Shown here piece by piece: positions 43,395 through 52,662 of a DNA stretch of 64,000 bases; the stretch's first letter is position 1, and every line of letters begins with the position of its first letter. Position numbers and translations under genes: made by a program. The DNA is from Bacteroidales bacterium. Lineage in GTDB: Bacteria > Bacteroidota > Bacteroidia > Bacteroidales > UBA10428. The stretch spans positions 1 to 64,000 of the forward strand of contig JAFGKY010000012.1 of NCBI GenBank assembly GCA_016928305.1, read 5' to 3'. The notes under the pieces were generated by a model. It searched no databases and was not told the DNA's origin. It saw only the letters and a list, made by a program, of their open reading frames with translations.

Positions 43395-46275
43395 GCTTTT
43401 CTCCCTCCCCAAACCTGTATGCATCAATAGGTGCACAGGTACAAACCAGGTTACGATCACCATAGGCATCGTCAACACGGCCTGAGCCCGGCCAGAATTT
43501 GTTATCGGCCACCCATGGTAGCGGAAACGCAGCCTTGCATCGCGAATAGGAATGATTCCATTCTTCAGCAGCTATTACTTCCTGGGTATGCGGAGCATTT
43601 TTTAATACATTATCCGTAAGATTTCCGGAATTTTTTACTTCTGTGATCTCGTGATGAATAGCGATCAGTGTCTCGGTAAACCGGTCGAGTTCCTGCATGG
43701 ATTCACTTTCTGTAGGTTCAACCATCAGGGTACCATGAACGGGAAAAGACAGGGTAGGAGCATGGAAACCATAATCCATCAGCCGTTTGGCAATATCTGT
43801 TTCGGTAATCTCAGTTGTTTGTTTGAATTCCCTGCAATCGAGGATCATCTCATGAGCGACATAACCATTTTCTCCTTTGTAGAGCACCGAATAATAGTCC
43901 TTAACCCTGGCAGCTATATAATTGGCATTCAATATGGCTATTTTGGATGCCATGGTAAGGCCTTCGCCTCCCAGCAAACAGCAATAGGCATGACTGATTG
44001 TCAAAATACTGGCACTGCCAAAAGGAGCTGAGGCAACAGCTGACGTTCCATTTATCCCGCCGGTTGGAATAACCGGGTGTGTGGGCAAAAACTCCACCAG
44101 GTGGTCAGCTACGGCAATGGGCCCCATACCGGGCCCTCCTCCTCCATGAGGTATCGCAAAGGTCTTATGCAAGTTAAGATGGCAAACATCGGCACCAATA
44201 AGGGCCGGATTGGTAAGCCCTACCTGCGCATTCATATTAGCTCCGTCCATGTATACCTGGCCTCCGGCATCATGAATTATTTCTGCCATTTGCCTCACAG
44301 CGCTTTCAAAAACGCCATGCGTGGAAGGATAGGTTATCATGAAAGCGGCCAGTTGAGCCTTATGGTCAAGGACTTTCTCCTTTAAATCACCAATATCGAT
44401 ATTTCCGTGGTCATCGCACCTGACAACAACCACTTCCATACCTGCCATGGCCGCACTTGCAGGGTTTGTACCGTGAGCTGAAGCAGGTATGAGCACTACA
44501 TTCCGGCCACCTTCACCCCGGCTCTGATGGTATTTCCGTATTACCATCAATCCGGCATATTCACCGGCGGCTCCCGAGTTTGGCTGAAACGAAATTGCCT
44601 CAAAACCTGTAATTACCTTAAGAAAATTGCCTAATTCAAAAAAAAGCTGATGATAACCTTCAGCCTGATCCAGGGGAACAAAAGGATGAATGTTCCCGAA
44701 TTCGGGCCAGCTCAGCGCGAACATTTCAACGGCTGCATTCAGTTTCATGGTACACGAACCAAGAGAGATCATGGAATGGGTCAGCGAAAAATCCTTGCGC
44801 TCAAGTCGTTTGATATATCGCATCATCTCTGTTTCTGATTGAAATCGCCTGAATACCTCATGCTGCAGGAATTGACTCCGGCGGTTATAAACCTCATTAA
44901 AAAAGGTTTTTTCTTCAAGTTTGCCTACCGGAGGGATGTGTTTCCCAACAGCACGGGAGAATACATCCACGATGCGGTTCAGATCTTCAATCGTAACTGT
45001 TTCATCAAGGCTAATCCTGACAGATTTATTTCCGGAATACAGGAAGTTTATCTCATGGTCAATGGCAATAGATCTCAGGTTCTCCACCGATATCTTTTCG
45101 GACAACTCAATATCGAGTGTATCAAAATAATCACGGTTTCGTTGCTTACATCCCAGCATGCTGAGCTGCTGTTCAAGCATTCCTGCAGAACGGTGGATCG
45201 TAAGGGCAATGTTTCTCAGCCCTTCAGCACCATGATATACGGCATACAGTCCTGTCATAGTTGCCAGCAATGCCTGTGCCGTGCATATATTCGATGTGGC
45301 ACGTTCACGTTTGATATGTTGTTCGCGTGTCTGCAATGCCATCCTGAGTGCATATCTTCCGTGCCTGTCGACGGTTACACCTATAATGCGGCCGGGCAAA
45401 AAACGCCTGAATGAATCGCGGACGGCAAAGTAAGCTGCATGCGGTCCTCCATATCCCATAGGAATACCCAGCCTTTGTGTAGATCCAAATACCACATCGG
45501 CCCCCCATTCACCGGGAGGTGTAAGGATTGCCAGACTCAGAATATCAGCGGAAACAGCCAGCGTGATTCCCGAAGCATGAGCCGATTCAACCAGTTTGCG
45601 ATAATCACGTAACTGACCGTTTTTATCAGGATACTGAACCATTATCCCGTAGACATCCTTTTCCAAGGCGAAATCATCATACCGGCCTGTGATCAGCCGG
45701 ATACCCAATGCTTCCGACCGGGTTTTCAAAACATCGAGTGTCTGCGGCAATATATTCTCATCGGCAAAAAAGGTATTTTTACCATCTTTTACTGCTTCCT
45801 TCGACCGGGCATTGAACATCATTATCATGGCTTCTGCCGCGGCTGTTCCTTCATCAAGCAACGAGGCGTTGGCAATTTCCATACCGGTAAGTTCCGTAAT
45901 GACGGTTTGAAAATTCAGCAAAGCTTCGAGCCTGCCCTGTGAAATCTCTGCCTGATAAGGAGTATAAGATGTATACCACGCAGGGTTTTCGAGCACATTG
46001 CGCTGGATCACAGGAGGAAGAATAGTCCCGTAATATCCCATCCCGATATAGGATCTGAATATTTTATTTTTCCGGGCAATATCGCGTAAACGATTGAGAT
46101 ATTCATATTCTGAAATACCATCAGCCAGCTCAAGCGGTTTTTGGAGACGGATGTCAGGAGGAACCGTTTTATCGATCAATTCATCCAGGGAATTCAATCC
46201 AACACGTTTTGTCATCTTATTGATCTCATCAGGCCTGGGGCCAATGTGGCGATATACAAATTGGTTTACGGACAT
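43390..46275 (-). CDS. gcvP: Glycine dehydrogenase (decarboxylating), P-protein, full length
   Basis: PLP-dependent decarboxylase of the glycine cleavage system; passes the aminomethyl group to lipoyl-GcvH. At 961 residues it is the fused, single-chain type (GcvPA plus GcvPB in one). Seen: RHIGPRPDEINKM at the start, GTILPPVIQRNVLENPAWYTSYTPYQAEISQGRLE, SLLDEGTAAAEAM, and the PLP lysine in NLHKTFAIPHGGGGPGMGPI. The gcvT and gcvH genes are not adjacent. The gene converges on rluD, and the two stop codons lie in a shared heptamer array. Confidence 0.97.
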   Translation of the reverse strand: MSVNQFVYRHIGPRPDEINKMTKRVGLNSLDELIDKTVPPDIRLQKPLELADGISEYEYLNRLRDIARKNKIFRSYIGMGYYGTILPPVIQRNVLENPAWYTSYTPYQAEISQGRLEALLNFQTVITELTGMEIANASLLDEGTAAAEAMIMMFNARSKEAVKDGKNTFFADENILPQTLDVLKTRSEALGIRLITGRYDDFALEKDVYGIMVQYPDKNGQLRDYRKLVESAHASGITLAVSADILSLAILTPPGEWGADVVFGSTQRLGIPMGYGGPHAAYFAVRDSFRRFLPGRIIGVTVDRHGRYALRMALQTREQHIKRERATSNICTAQALLATMTGLYAVYHGAEGLRNIALTIHRSAGMLEQQLSMLGCKQRNRDYFDTLDIELSEKISVENLRSIAIDHEINFLYSGNKSVRISLDETVTIEDLNRIVDVFSRAVGKHIPPVGKLEEKTFFNEVYNRRSQFLQHEVFRRFQSETEMMRYIKRLERKDFSLTHSMISLGSCTMKLNAAVEMFALSWPEFGNIHPFVPLDQAEGYHQLFFELGNFLKVITGFEAISFQPNSGAAGEYAGLMVIRKYHQSRGEGGRNVVLIPASAHGTNPASAAMAGMEVVVVRCDDHGNIDIGDLKEKVLDHKAQLAAFMITYPSTHGVFESAVRQMAEIIHDAGGQVYMDGANMNAQVGLTNPALIGADVCHLNLHKTFAIPHGGGGPGMGPIAVADHLVEFLPTHPVIPTGGINGTSAVASAPFGSASILTISHAYCCLLGGEGLTMASKIAILNANYIAARVKDYYSVLYKGENGYVAHEMILDCREFKQTTEITETDIAKRLMDYGFHAPTLSFPVHGTLMVEPTESESMQELDRFTETLIAIHHEITEVKNSGNLTDNVLKNAPHTQEVIAAEEWNHSYSRCKAAFPLPWVADNKFWPGSGRVDDAYGDRNLVCTCAPIDAYRFGEGEKQ

Positions 46276-46458
46276 AGAATATATAATGATTTGTTGTTTA
46301 ATTCATTGTTGTTTACTTTTCATATTCTGCCCTGTCTTTCGGTGGTCAAACGTCAGACGGGTACACTTTTTACCAGCAATATACAAATTTTCAATCCCGC
46401 CTGCCATGCCTTCGGCAGGTAAACCGTCGGGCAGGTTTTCAAACCATCAAGTTCCAAA

Positions 46459-47103
46459 TTATTGTCCCTGTAAAAAAGGATTTGTATCATATTCATGGCC
46501 GATTGAGGTAACTGACCCGTGACCCGGATAAACAAGGGTTTCCCTGGGAAGCGTCATGAGTTTTTCCATTATCCCTTTAATCAGGATATTATGATTGCCT
46601 CCGGGAAAATCGGAACGGCCAATGCTCCCGTCGAAGAGTACGTCACCGGCAATGACCAGATTGTTTTCCCTGGAATACAGTGTAATACTACCGGGAGAAT
46701 GGCCCGGAATATGAAAAACTATCAAAACCGTATTTCCGAAATGTATTTCATCTCCGTCTTTCAGAAATTGGTCGGGTTCAGGCAGCTGATCGATAGGAAA
46801 GGCAAACATGTCTGCAAATTGTCGTGCTCCTTTCAGCAGCAACCGGTCTTCTTCATGCATCGCCAAGGGTATATTATAGGTCGATTGAACAAACAGGTTG
46901 CCCGCAATATGATCAATATGGGCATGCGTGTTCACCAGCATCACGGGATGCAATGCATGAGAGGTTATATATTGTGTGAGCTCTTTTTGCTGCGATGTAT
47001 GGTTACATCCCGGATCAATGATAATACATTCGTTGGATTCATCGGACAAAACAAAAGTATTAACCTGAAATTCGTTGAAAACAAAAGTTTTTACTGTTAT
47101 CAT
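46459..47103 (-). CDS. MBL-fold metallo-hydrolase (glyoxalase II-like)
   Basis: A 214-residue metallo-beta-lactamase-fold hydrolase with the dinuclear metal motif THAHIDHIAGN (about 59-69), FHIPGHSPGSITLY with the metal His, GDVLFDGSIGRSD with the bridging Asp, and the C-terminal YPGHGSVTSIGHE. It belongs to the glyoxalase II-related group that includes small thioesterases. In Bacteroidota such proteins are common and the substrate is rarely known; it lacks the C-terminal glutathione-binding helices of true glyoxalase II. It is in one transcription unit with pcm (40 bp upstream). Confidence 0.85.
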   Translation of the reverse strand: MITVKTFVFNEFQVNTFVLSDESNECIIIDPGCNHTSQQKELTQYITSHALHPVMLVNTHAHIDHIAGNLFVQSTYNIPLAMHEEDRLLLKGARQFADMFAFPIDQLPEPDQFLKDGDEIHFGNTVLIVFHIPGHSPGSITLYSRENNLVIAGDVLFDGSIGRSDFPGGNHNILIKGIMEKLMTLPRETLVYPGHGSVTSIGHEYDTNPFLQGQ

Positions 47104-47143
47104 CCTACCCTTTCTATCCGTAAAAGATTATTAAATACATTAT

Positions 47144-47785
47144 TCATTCCCTGCCTTTTAGCATAGGAACAAAGACAAACCATCCGTGTTCGTGCGTTAC
47201 ATACTTATCGGGACCCGTTTTTTCCACCTGTGTCATAACCTGTGATCCCGAACCACCAACAGGCACTACCATTTTGCCACCGGTTTTAAGCTGCTCAATT
47301 AATGTTGTAGGTATCGCAGGAGCAGCTGCAGTTATCAGTATACGGTCAAAAGGGCCATAAGTAGGCAGACCCTGGTAACCATCGCCGTAAAAGAAAGAAG
47401 GTTTGTATCCCAGTTTCGGAAGCAATGTCTGAGCCTTCAGGTACAATTCCTTCTGTCGTTCAATGGTATATATGCGGGCTCCCATTTCAAGCAATACAGC
47501 TGCCTGGTATCCCGAACCCGTTCCTATCTCAAGCACTTTATCATGGGGTCTCACATCCAGTAATTCTGTCTGAAAGGCCACCGTATAGGGCTGTGAAATA
47601 GTTTGTCCCGATCCGATGGGGAAAGCCTGGTCTTTATAGGCGAATTTAATAAAGCTGCTTTCCATAAACAAATGCCGGGGAACCTTCCGTATGGCTTCCA
47701 GCACTCTTTCATCCCGAATCCCCTTCCGCTGAATCTCATCAACCAGTTTTTCACGCAATCCCTTATGAAGATAACTGTCTTCCAT
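47144..47785 (-). CDS. pcm: Protein-L-isoaspartate O-methyltransferase
   Basis: SAM-dependent methylation of isoaspartyl residues in damaged proteins, starting their repair. The 213 residues carry the family motifs in order: VPRHLFM and AYKDQAFPIGSGQTISQPYTVA (substrate loop), VLEIGTGSGYQAAVL (SAM motif I), FDRILITAAAPAIP (post-motif II) and LKTGGKMVVPVG. Length is normal. The gene has its own predicted promoter at 47823-47853 and is followed by the MBL hydrolase gene. Confidence 0.95.
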   Translation of the reverse strand: MEDSYLHKGLREKLVDEIQRKGIRDERVLEAIRKVPRHLFMESSFIKFAYKDQAFPIGSGQTISQPYTVAFQTELLDVRPHDKVLEIGTGSGYQAAVLLEMGARIYTIERQKELYLKAQTLLPKLGYKPSFFYGDGYQGLPTYGPFDRILITAAAPAIPTTLIEQLKTGGKMVVPVGGSGSQVMTQVEKTGPDKYVTHEHGWFVFVPMLKGRE

Positions 47786-47822
47786 TAAATTATAGTAGAT
47801 ATAAGCAAATTCGCATTTTTAA

Positions 47823-47853
47823 CAAAAATAGTTGATAAGTTGAACCTAAAAAA
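47823..47853 (-). promoter_or_regulatory. Predicted promoter of pcm
   Basis: On the minus strand TATTTTTG (47830-47823) is a perfect -7 box. The -33 position 19 bp upstream is TTTT (47853-47850). On the plus strand a divergent TTTG (47857-47860) and TATGTTTG (47878-47885) could serve the Gfo/Idh gene, but with a short 17-bp spacer. Confidence 0.5.
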
Positions 47854-47901
47854 AACTTTGATGATTTCTAAATATTTTATGTTTGTGCAAATACCTTTTG
47901 C

Positions 47902-48834
47902 ATGATCAGGCTCGGAATCATAGGGCAACCGTTACCGATAATTTCTTATTTGCCGTCACTGGATTATCTGAATGAAATCAAATGGACAGGTTTTTTTTCA
48001 GAGAATATGAACGGAATTGATGGTACCTGTCCTATGATGAGCACCATAGCAAATGCTGAGTTCCTGGTTTCCGTTTCAGACGCCCTTATTATTTCCGAAA
48101 GCAAAAGTGAGTATTTTAACCTGGCCATTATGGCATTAAAACATGCCAGGCATCTGTTTTTGCCTGTTACATTGCTAAAAACTGTGGCTGAGGCGAACAA
48201 GCTGATCAAACTGGCCAGTGAAGCCAATGTAATGCTAAAGCCTTACAAATCAGGGATATTCCCGGCTAATTTTTATTCCAGGTTTGCATTCAATGGCAAT
48301 ATCTGGTTGATTGAAATGCATCATTTCAGTAAAGTCACGGAAGGCAGCGTGGATAAAAACCTGTTTACTAATCTACTTCACAATCTCGATTTTATCCTTG
48401 GTCTTACCCATTCGAATGTAGTTGGTCTGAAGGCTACCGGCCTCAATATGATTTCTGATGGTGTGGATATTATCAATGCCCGGATTGAATTTGACAATGG
48501 CTGTGCAGCTACATTGACCTGCAACTGTGCAGCCATAAAAGATGAACACACCGGTACCATTGTGCTAAAAGATAAAATAATGCAAATCGATTTTATCCGT
48601 GAAGATGCCGTTGTATGGAACGTTAGCCGTTCCGACCGGATCCATGAAACTTTTACCGCCGATACAATCAATTTTCACCGCAATAACGAATTCACGGAAG
48701 ATTTTGTGTCCTTTATTACCCTCCTCAACGAAAGAAATCGCCTGTTCATAAATGCGGAAGATGGTTTCAGGGCCTTTTTTCTGACCACAAAAATAATGGA
48801 CAAGGTTAATAGGACCACAGTCCGTTCTGCTTAA
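47902..48834 (+). CDS. Gfo/Idh/MocA-like oxidoreductase with a degenerate nucleotide loop
   Basis: A 310-residue protein with the two-domain layout of the Gfo/Idh/MocA family: an N-terminal Rossmann part (1-115) and a C-terminal alpha/beta domain with the typical hydrophobic sheet (INARIEFDNGCAATLTCNCAA). The canonical glycine-rich loop GxGxxG at the start is absent; the first strand reads MIRLGIIGQPLPIISYLPSL. The EKP-like catalytic motif is also not clear. It may bind cofactor poorly or be a structural relative. The next gene, 428 bp on, is an initiating sugar-phosphate transferase, so a role in sugar modification is possible. Confidence 0.7.
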   Translation: MIRLGIIGQPLPIISYLPSLDYLNEIKWTGFFSENMNGIDGTCPMMSTIANAEFLVSVSDALIISESKSEYFNLAIMALKHARHLFLPVTLLKTVAEANKLIKLASEANVMLKPYKSGIFPANFYSRFAFNGNIWLIEMHHFSKVTEGSVDKNLFTNLLHNLDFILGLTHSNVVGLKATGLNMISDGVDIINARIEFDNGCAATLTCNCAAIKDEHTGTIVLKDKIMQIDFIREDAVVWNVSRSDRIHETFTADTINFHRNNEFTEDFVSFITLLNERNRLFINAEDGFRAFFLTTKIMDKVNRTTVRSA

Positions 48835-48905
48835 GAGAAAGGGAGGGGCTCCTGTCATCGTCAGGGAATACCAGGTATTTGGTATATTACCTGTAAGATT
48901 GAAGT

Positions 48906-49061
48906 TTGAGTCTACTCCGAAAAGTCAAAGATTCACGAATAGCTGAAAATCAGGTTTACCCCTGTCCCTAAAGGGAGCCTGATTTTCAGCAGCTTCACCC
49001 TTTAGGGTTGGGGTAAAAAGTTGCTGAAAATCTACCATGATACTTTTCGGAGTAGACTCAA
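48906..49061. mobile_element. 156-bp MITE-like element with perfect 20-bp terminal inverted repeats
   Basis: The ends are TTGAGTCTACTCCGAAAAGT (48906-48925) and its exact complement (49042-49061). Inside, GCTGAAAATCAGG (48942-48954) and CCTGATTTTCAGC (48978-48990) form a second, 13-bp perfect stem. A third GCTGAAAATC occurs near 49023. CCCTAAAGGG and CCCTTTAGGG also face each other. There is no coding frame. A partial inverted copy lies at 1-89. The structure fits a non-autonomous transposable element or a large REP-like palindrome; no target duplication is evident. The rest of the 48835-49262 gap holds only the promoter at 49198-49228. Confidence 0.75.
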
Positions 49062-49197
49062 GTTTCTGTATCTGAATTACCATGGCATTCATTATCTTCT
49101 TTATAGCCTGGCCGGTAAGCAGACAATCAGAAAGGCTACAGTTTTTATGATTTCTCATTTTTCCTCTCAATATTCTGAAATACTTTGACAAAACCTA

Positions 49198-49228
49198 TTT
49201 CAGATATTAAAACTTAATTATACTTTTG
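49198..49228 (+). promoter_or_regulatory. Predicted promoter of the sugar-phosphate transferase gene
   Basis: TTTC (49198-49201), 19 bp, TACTTTTG (49221-49228), 34 bp before the ATG at 49263. Confidence 0.6.
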
Positions 49229-49262
49229 TGTATTTCAACGGGTAGCATATTCTGGACAGAAT

Positions 49263-50747
49263 ATGCCGTTTGTTTTCTATACAAAACCGGAAATGGATAA
49301 AAGGGAAGATGTAAAAGTCAAGTCATTTAAGGTCCATCGCAAGTTTCAGCTGGCAAAATATGTTTTCTCAGACTGGCTTGCAGCTGCCATGAGCTGGAGT
49401 CTTTTCTATTTTTTCAGAAAGGTCTATATTGAACCCCTGAAATTTGGTCATCCGATAGAAATGGAACTGGATATACAGTACTTCCTTGGCTTATCGTTTG
49501 TACCCTTCTTCTGGCTTTTCCTTTATTATGTATCCGGATATTATCGGGATGTTTTCAGAAAATCGCGGTTAAGTGAGTTCTGGCAAACCATAGGCAATAC
49601 ATTTCTGGGTGTGATCTTTTTATTTTTCACCCTCGTGCTGGACGACGTAATTCGATCCTATTCAAATTATTATATTTCATTTCTGGCCCTTTTTTCCATC
49701 CATTTTGTTCTCACCTATATCCCACGGTTGATCATAACCACGCATACGACCCATAAAGTTCACAAGGGGGAGATTGGTTTTAACACATTGCTGATCGGAA
49801 GCAATGAAAAGGCAGTAGATGCATATCTTGATATTAAAAACCAGGCCCGCAGCAATGGCAATTTTATCATCGGATTTGTCAACGTTAATGATAAACCGCG
49901 TTATATGCTTGAGGATCACCTGCCTCATCTCGGCAGTATCGATAACATGAAGCCAATCATCGAAAAATATGCAATCGAAGAAGTCATCATTGCCATAGAG
50001 TCGACCGAACATGACCGTATTAACCGGATCATCAACAAACTCATTAATACCAATGTGATAATCAAGGCAATACCAAGCATGTACGATATCCTTACAGGCA
50101 GGGTCAGGATGTCATCAATTCTTGGTGCACCTCTTATCCAGATCTCTCATCAGCTGATGCCGGTATGGCAGGAAAATATCAAAACAGCTATAGATTACAC
50201 GGTATCTGCCTTAGCTCTTATTATCACTTCACCGCTTATCCTGATGTGCATCATCGGTGTGAAGTTATCTTCCAGGGGACCGGTATTTTACAGCCATGAA
50301 AGGATTGGCAGATATGGAAAGCCATTTACCATCTATAAATTCCGGTCGATGTATCTGAACGCGGAGAAGAACGGGCCTGAGTTATCATCAAAAAACGACG
50401 ACCGGATCACACCCTTTGGCCGTTTTATGAGAAAAGCAAGGTTTGACGAGATCCCAAACTTTTTCAATGTTCTGAGGGGTGAAATGTCATTGGTTGGACC
50501 CCGGCCGGAACGAAAATATTTCATTGACCAGATCATTAAAAAGAACCCGCATTATACACACCTGCTTAAGGTAAAACCCGGAATAACATCATGGGGACAG
50601 GTAAAATATGGTTATGCTGAAAATGTTGATCAGATGATTGACCGGTTGAAATACGATCTTATCTATCTGGACAATATGTCCATTTTTGTTGATATGAAAA
50701 TCCTCATATATACCCTGCTTACCATTATCAAGCGTACCGGCATCTGA
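49263..50747 (+). CDS. Undecaprenyl-phosphate sugar phosphotransferase (polyprenyl glycosylphosphotransferase)
   Basis: Initiates surface polysaccharide synthesis by moving a sugar 1-phosphate from a nucleotide sugar to undecaprenyl phosphate in the inner membrane. The 494 residues have the full WbaP/WcaJ layout: about four N-terminal membrane helices (30-160), a CoA-binding-like cytosolic domain (about 170-300) and the catalytic C-terminus with GPVFYSHERIGRYGKPFTIYKFRSM, RKARFDEIPNFFNVLRGEMSLVGPRPE and KPGITSWGQVKYGYA. A second ATG at 49293 is possible. No other glycan gene follows, so the polymer cannot be named. Confidence 0.92.
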   Translation: MPFVFYTKPEMDKREDVKVKSFKVHRKFQLAKYVFSDWLAAAMSWSLFYFFRKVYIEPLKFGHPIEMELDIQYFLGLSFVPFFWLFLYYVSGYYRDVFRKSRLSEFWQTIGNTFLGVIFLFFTLVLDDVIRSYSNYYISFLALFSIHFVLTYIPRLIITTHTTHKVHKGEIGFNTLLIGSNEKAVDAYLDIKNQARSNGNFIIGFVNVNDKPRYMLEDHLPHLGSIDNMKPIIEKYAIEEVIIAIESTEHDRINRIINKLINTNVIIKAIPSMYDILTGRVRMSSILGAPLIQISHQLMPVWQENIKTAIDYTVSALALIITSPLILMCIIGVKLSSRGPVFYSHERIGRYGKPFTIYKFRSMYLNAEKNGPELSSKNDDRITPFGRFMRKARFDEIPNFFNVLRGEMSLVGPRPERKYFIDQIIKKNPHYTHLLKVKPGITSWGQVKYGYAENVDQMIDRLKYDLIYLDNMSIFVDMKILIYTLLTIIKRTGI

Positions 50748-50748
50748 T

Positions 50749-51306
50749 TTATTGAAGCGGGAAACGCATTAAGGGAATATAATCCGGACCCTCCGGTTTC
50801 AGTATGCTCTCATAAAACAGAATTTCTGTTACCGACACTGTTCCAAAAGATATATTTTTATACTTTTCGATCAGGGTGTTAAGTTTTTCTTTATACCTTA
50901 TTTCTTTCACTCTTCCAAGCGTCAAATGCGGCCGGAATTCTTTGTCTTCAGCCGGAAATCCGAAAGGCAGCAGGTTATCGTTGAGATATTGCCATGCCTG
51001 ATGAAGGGAAGCACAAGGTTTCATACCAATCCAGATGACGCGCGGATTGTGAAGGTTTTTAAACAAGCCGACACCGGACAGATGCAATGTCATTGCAGGT
51101 ATGGCACATAGCTGTCCTGATACAGTAGTTATGATGTCTTGAATGATGTCTTCGGGTGTTTCTCCCAGGAATTTAAGGGTAAGGTGCAGCTGGTCAACCG
51201 GTATCCATCTGATTTTTTCACCGGTAAGATGACCGCGAATATCCGGTAGAGAACCTGCCATCATTTCCCCGGGGTGGATTTTAACGGCAAAAAAAGTTCG
51301 TTTCAT
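50749..51306 (-). CDS. thpR: RNA 2',3'-cyclic phosphodiesterase
   Basis: Member of the 2H phosphoesterase superfamily (historical name 2'-5' RNA ligase); opens 2',3'-cyclic phosphates on RNA. Both catalytic HxT motifs are present in the 185 residues: HLTLKFLGE (about 42-50) and HLTLGRVKE (about 127-135), with RWIPVDQ before the first. Length and the N-terminal MKRTFFAVKI fit. It converges on the sugar-phosphate transferase gene with one base between the two stops, so the two genes share their terminator region. Confidence 0.92.
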   Translation of the reverse strand: MKRTFFAVKIHPGEMMAGSLPDIRGHLTGEKIRWIPVDQLHLTLKFLGETPEDIIQDIITTVSGQLCAIPAMTLHLSGVGLFKNLHNPRVIWIGMKPCASLHQAWQYLNDNLLPFGFPAEDKEFRPHLTLGRVKEIRYKEKLNTLIEKYKNISFGTVSVTEILFYESILKPEGPDYIPLMRFPLQ

Positions 51307-51364
51307 CTCATTGTTTTTATACTGTTTTCGTCCTCATAACCGGTCGGATTGTCGAGTCAATGGT

Positions 51365-51964
51365 TTACAGCATCCCCTTTTCAATCATAATTACAATCTC
51401 ATTGACCAGTATATCTTCTCCTTCGGCATCAAAGGTCCACTTCAGGTTGGACCCAAAAAGCCGGGCCAGGGTCTGCCAGAGGAAAGCCCTGAAATTCCCC
51501 TGCAGTTGTTGCACCAGTTCATAGGAAGTATGTCCTGTCTCCCTGTCTATCAATTTAATAAGAATCCGGCCCTGTGTTATCGTCAGCTTTTTGAGTTCTT
51601 CTTCATACCTGTCCTTTATTTCAGCTTCAACCCCGTTAATATATTCCCGCTGTTGACGTTCCGTTTTAAGTGTTGCCATAGTTGAATCAATCACCCTGAA
51701 TTTCTCACCAGCCAATTTCGCATAAGGATACACCCGTTTCACGTTATAAATAAGCTTCCGGTAACGCCTCATATCGCGCTTATTCTTAAATTCACGGTCA
51801 GGAAACACATTGACCTCTTCAATAGTGGATAAAAAAGCCGTATCACCATTATGAATAATCGCATACACAGGAACAAGACCCACTGAAAACATTATCGTAT
51901 CCTGTCCGTTGAGTTCCCATACCATCATGGTAAATAAAAGTGTTATGCAAACTATTCGGCCCAT
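51365..51964 (-). CDS. DUF4294 family exported protein
   Basis: Bacteroidota-specific family of unknown function. The 199-residue protein starts with a signal peptide (about 1-20, ending near NGQDT). The conserved parts follow: RKLIYNVKRVYPYAKLAGEKF, the helix RQQREYINGVEAEIKDRYEEELKKLTITQGRILIKLIDRETGHTSYELVQQL and FLWQTLARLFGSNLKWTFD. It is upstream of thpR (58 bp) on the same strand. The helix-rich layout suggests a periplasmic domain; no catalytic motif stands out. Confidence 0.85.
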   Translation of the reverse strand: MGRIVCITLLFTMMVWELNGQDTIMFSVGLVPVYAIIHNGDTAFLSTIEEVNVFPDREFKNKRDMRRYRKLIYNVKRVYPYAKLAGEKFRVIDSTMATLKTERQQREYINGVEAEIKDRYEEELKKLTITQGRILIKLIDRETGHTSYELVQQLQGNFRAFLWQTLARLFGSNLKWTFDAEGEDILVNEIVIMIEKGML

Positions 51965-52197
51965 ATATTGTTAGTATCTGTACAAAGAATATACCACATG
52001 CAATTTAAACGAAAAAAAATATAAGATGTTTACCGTCAAACCTTTATTTTTAATACCGATTTGGTTCTTTGATCGCTTTCATCAATAAGTCTGTAACATC
52101 GCGAAGTTACAACAGTTACAGGCTTTGCCAAACGATCGTGCAAAGCATTTTCAGATGCAGAATTATCGGGTATGTATCCAATTATTATCTTTACAAA

Positions 52198-52659
52198 ATG
52201 AGATTCATGGATAAAAATGACAGGGATTATACCAACGGAGAAATAACCGTTTTCTGGAGACCGTCAAAATGCATCCATGCCACCACGTGTTACCGGGAGT
52301 TAATCGAAGTATTTAATCCCCGTAAACGTCCCTGGGTGAACATGAACGGTGCTTCTTCAGAAGAAATAATCAGGGTGGTGAAGATGTGTCCCACACGTGC
52401 ACTTGATTATGCATATAACAAGGACCTTGAGAAGAAAAAGAAAACCGGCATGAATAAAACGGATACTCCTGAAGAAACACCTGAAATCAGGGTCATGGAA
52501 AATGGTCCCCTGGTGCTTCGTGGAAATTTTCATGTTGTGAATACAGACGGAACGGTATTGCGGCCCATGAAATTACAGTCACTTTGCCGGTGCGGAGCAT
52601 CGAATAACATGCCTTATTGTGACGGGACGCATAGGAAAACAGGATTTACAGGAAAATGA
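52198..52659 (+). CDS. Fusion of a YjdI-type mono-cluster domain and a CDGSH iron-sulfur domain
   Basis: Two small metal domains in 153 residues. The first (about 10-80) matches the YjdI/Fer4_19 divergent ferredoxin: Cys25, Cys31 and Cys64, with RPSKCIHATTCYRELIEVF and MNGASSEEIIRVVKMCPTRAL. The second (about 95-150) is a CDGSH domain: Cys130, Cys132, Cys141 and His145, the 3-Cys, 1-His set that binds a 2Fe-2S cluster. Such proteins are thought to handle electrons or clusters; no partner is known. A second CDGSH gene follows after 3 bp. ATG 52198 is chosen; ATG 52207 is also possible. Confidence 0.85.
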   Translation: MRFMDKNDRDYTNGEITVFWRPSKCIHATTCYRELIEVFNPRKRPWVNMNGASSEEIIRVVKMCPTRALDYAYNKDLEKKKKTGMNKTDTPEETPEIRVMENGPLVLRGNFHVVNTDGTVLRPMKLQSLCRCGASNNMPYCDGTHRKTGFTGK

Positions 52660-52662
52660 ATT

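Noticed and set aside
44839..45414. 191-residue plus-strand frame inside gcvP
   Set aside because: Antisense to conserved P-protein sequence; no family features.
46519..47166. 215-residue plus-strand frame antisense to the MBL hydrolase and pcm end
   Set aside because: The opposite strand encodes intact metal-binding motifs; the antisense product is basic and low in structure.
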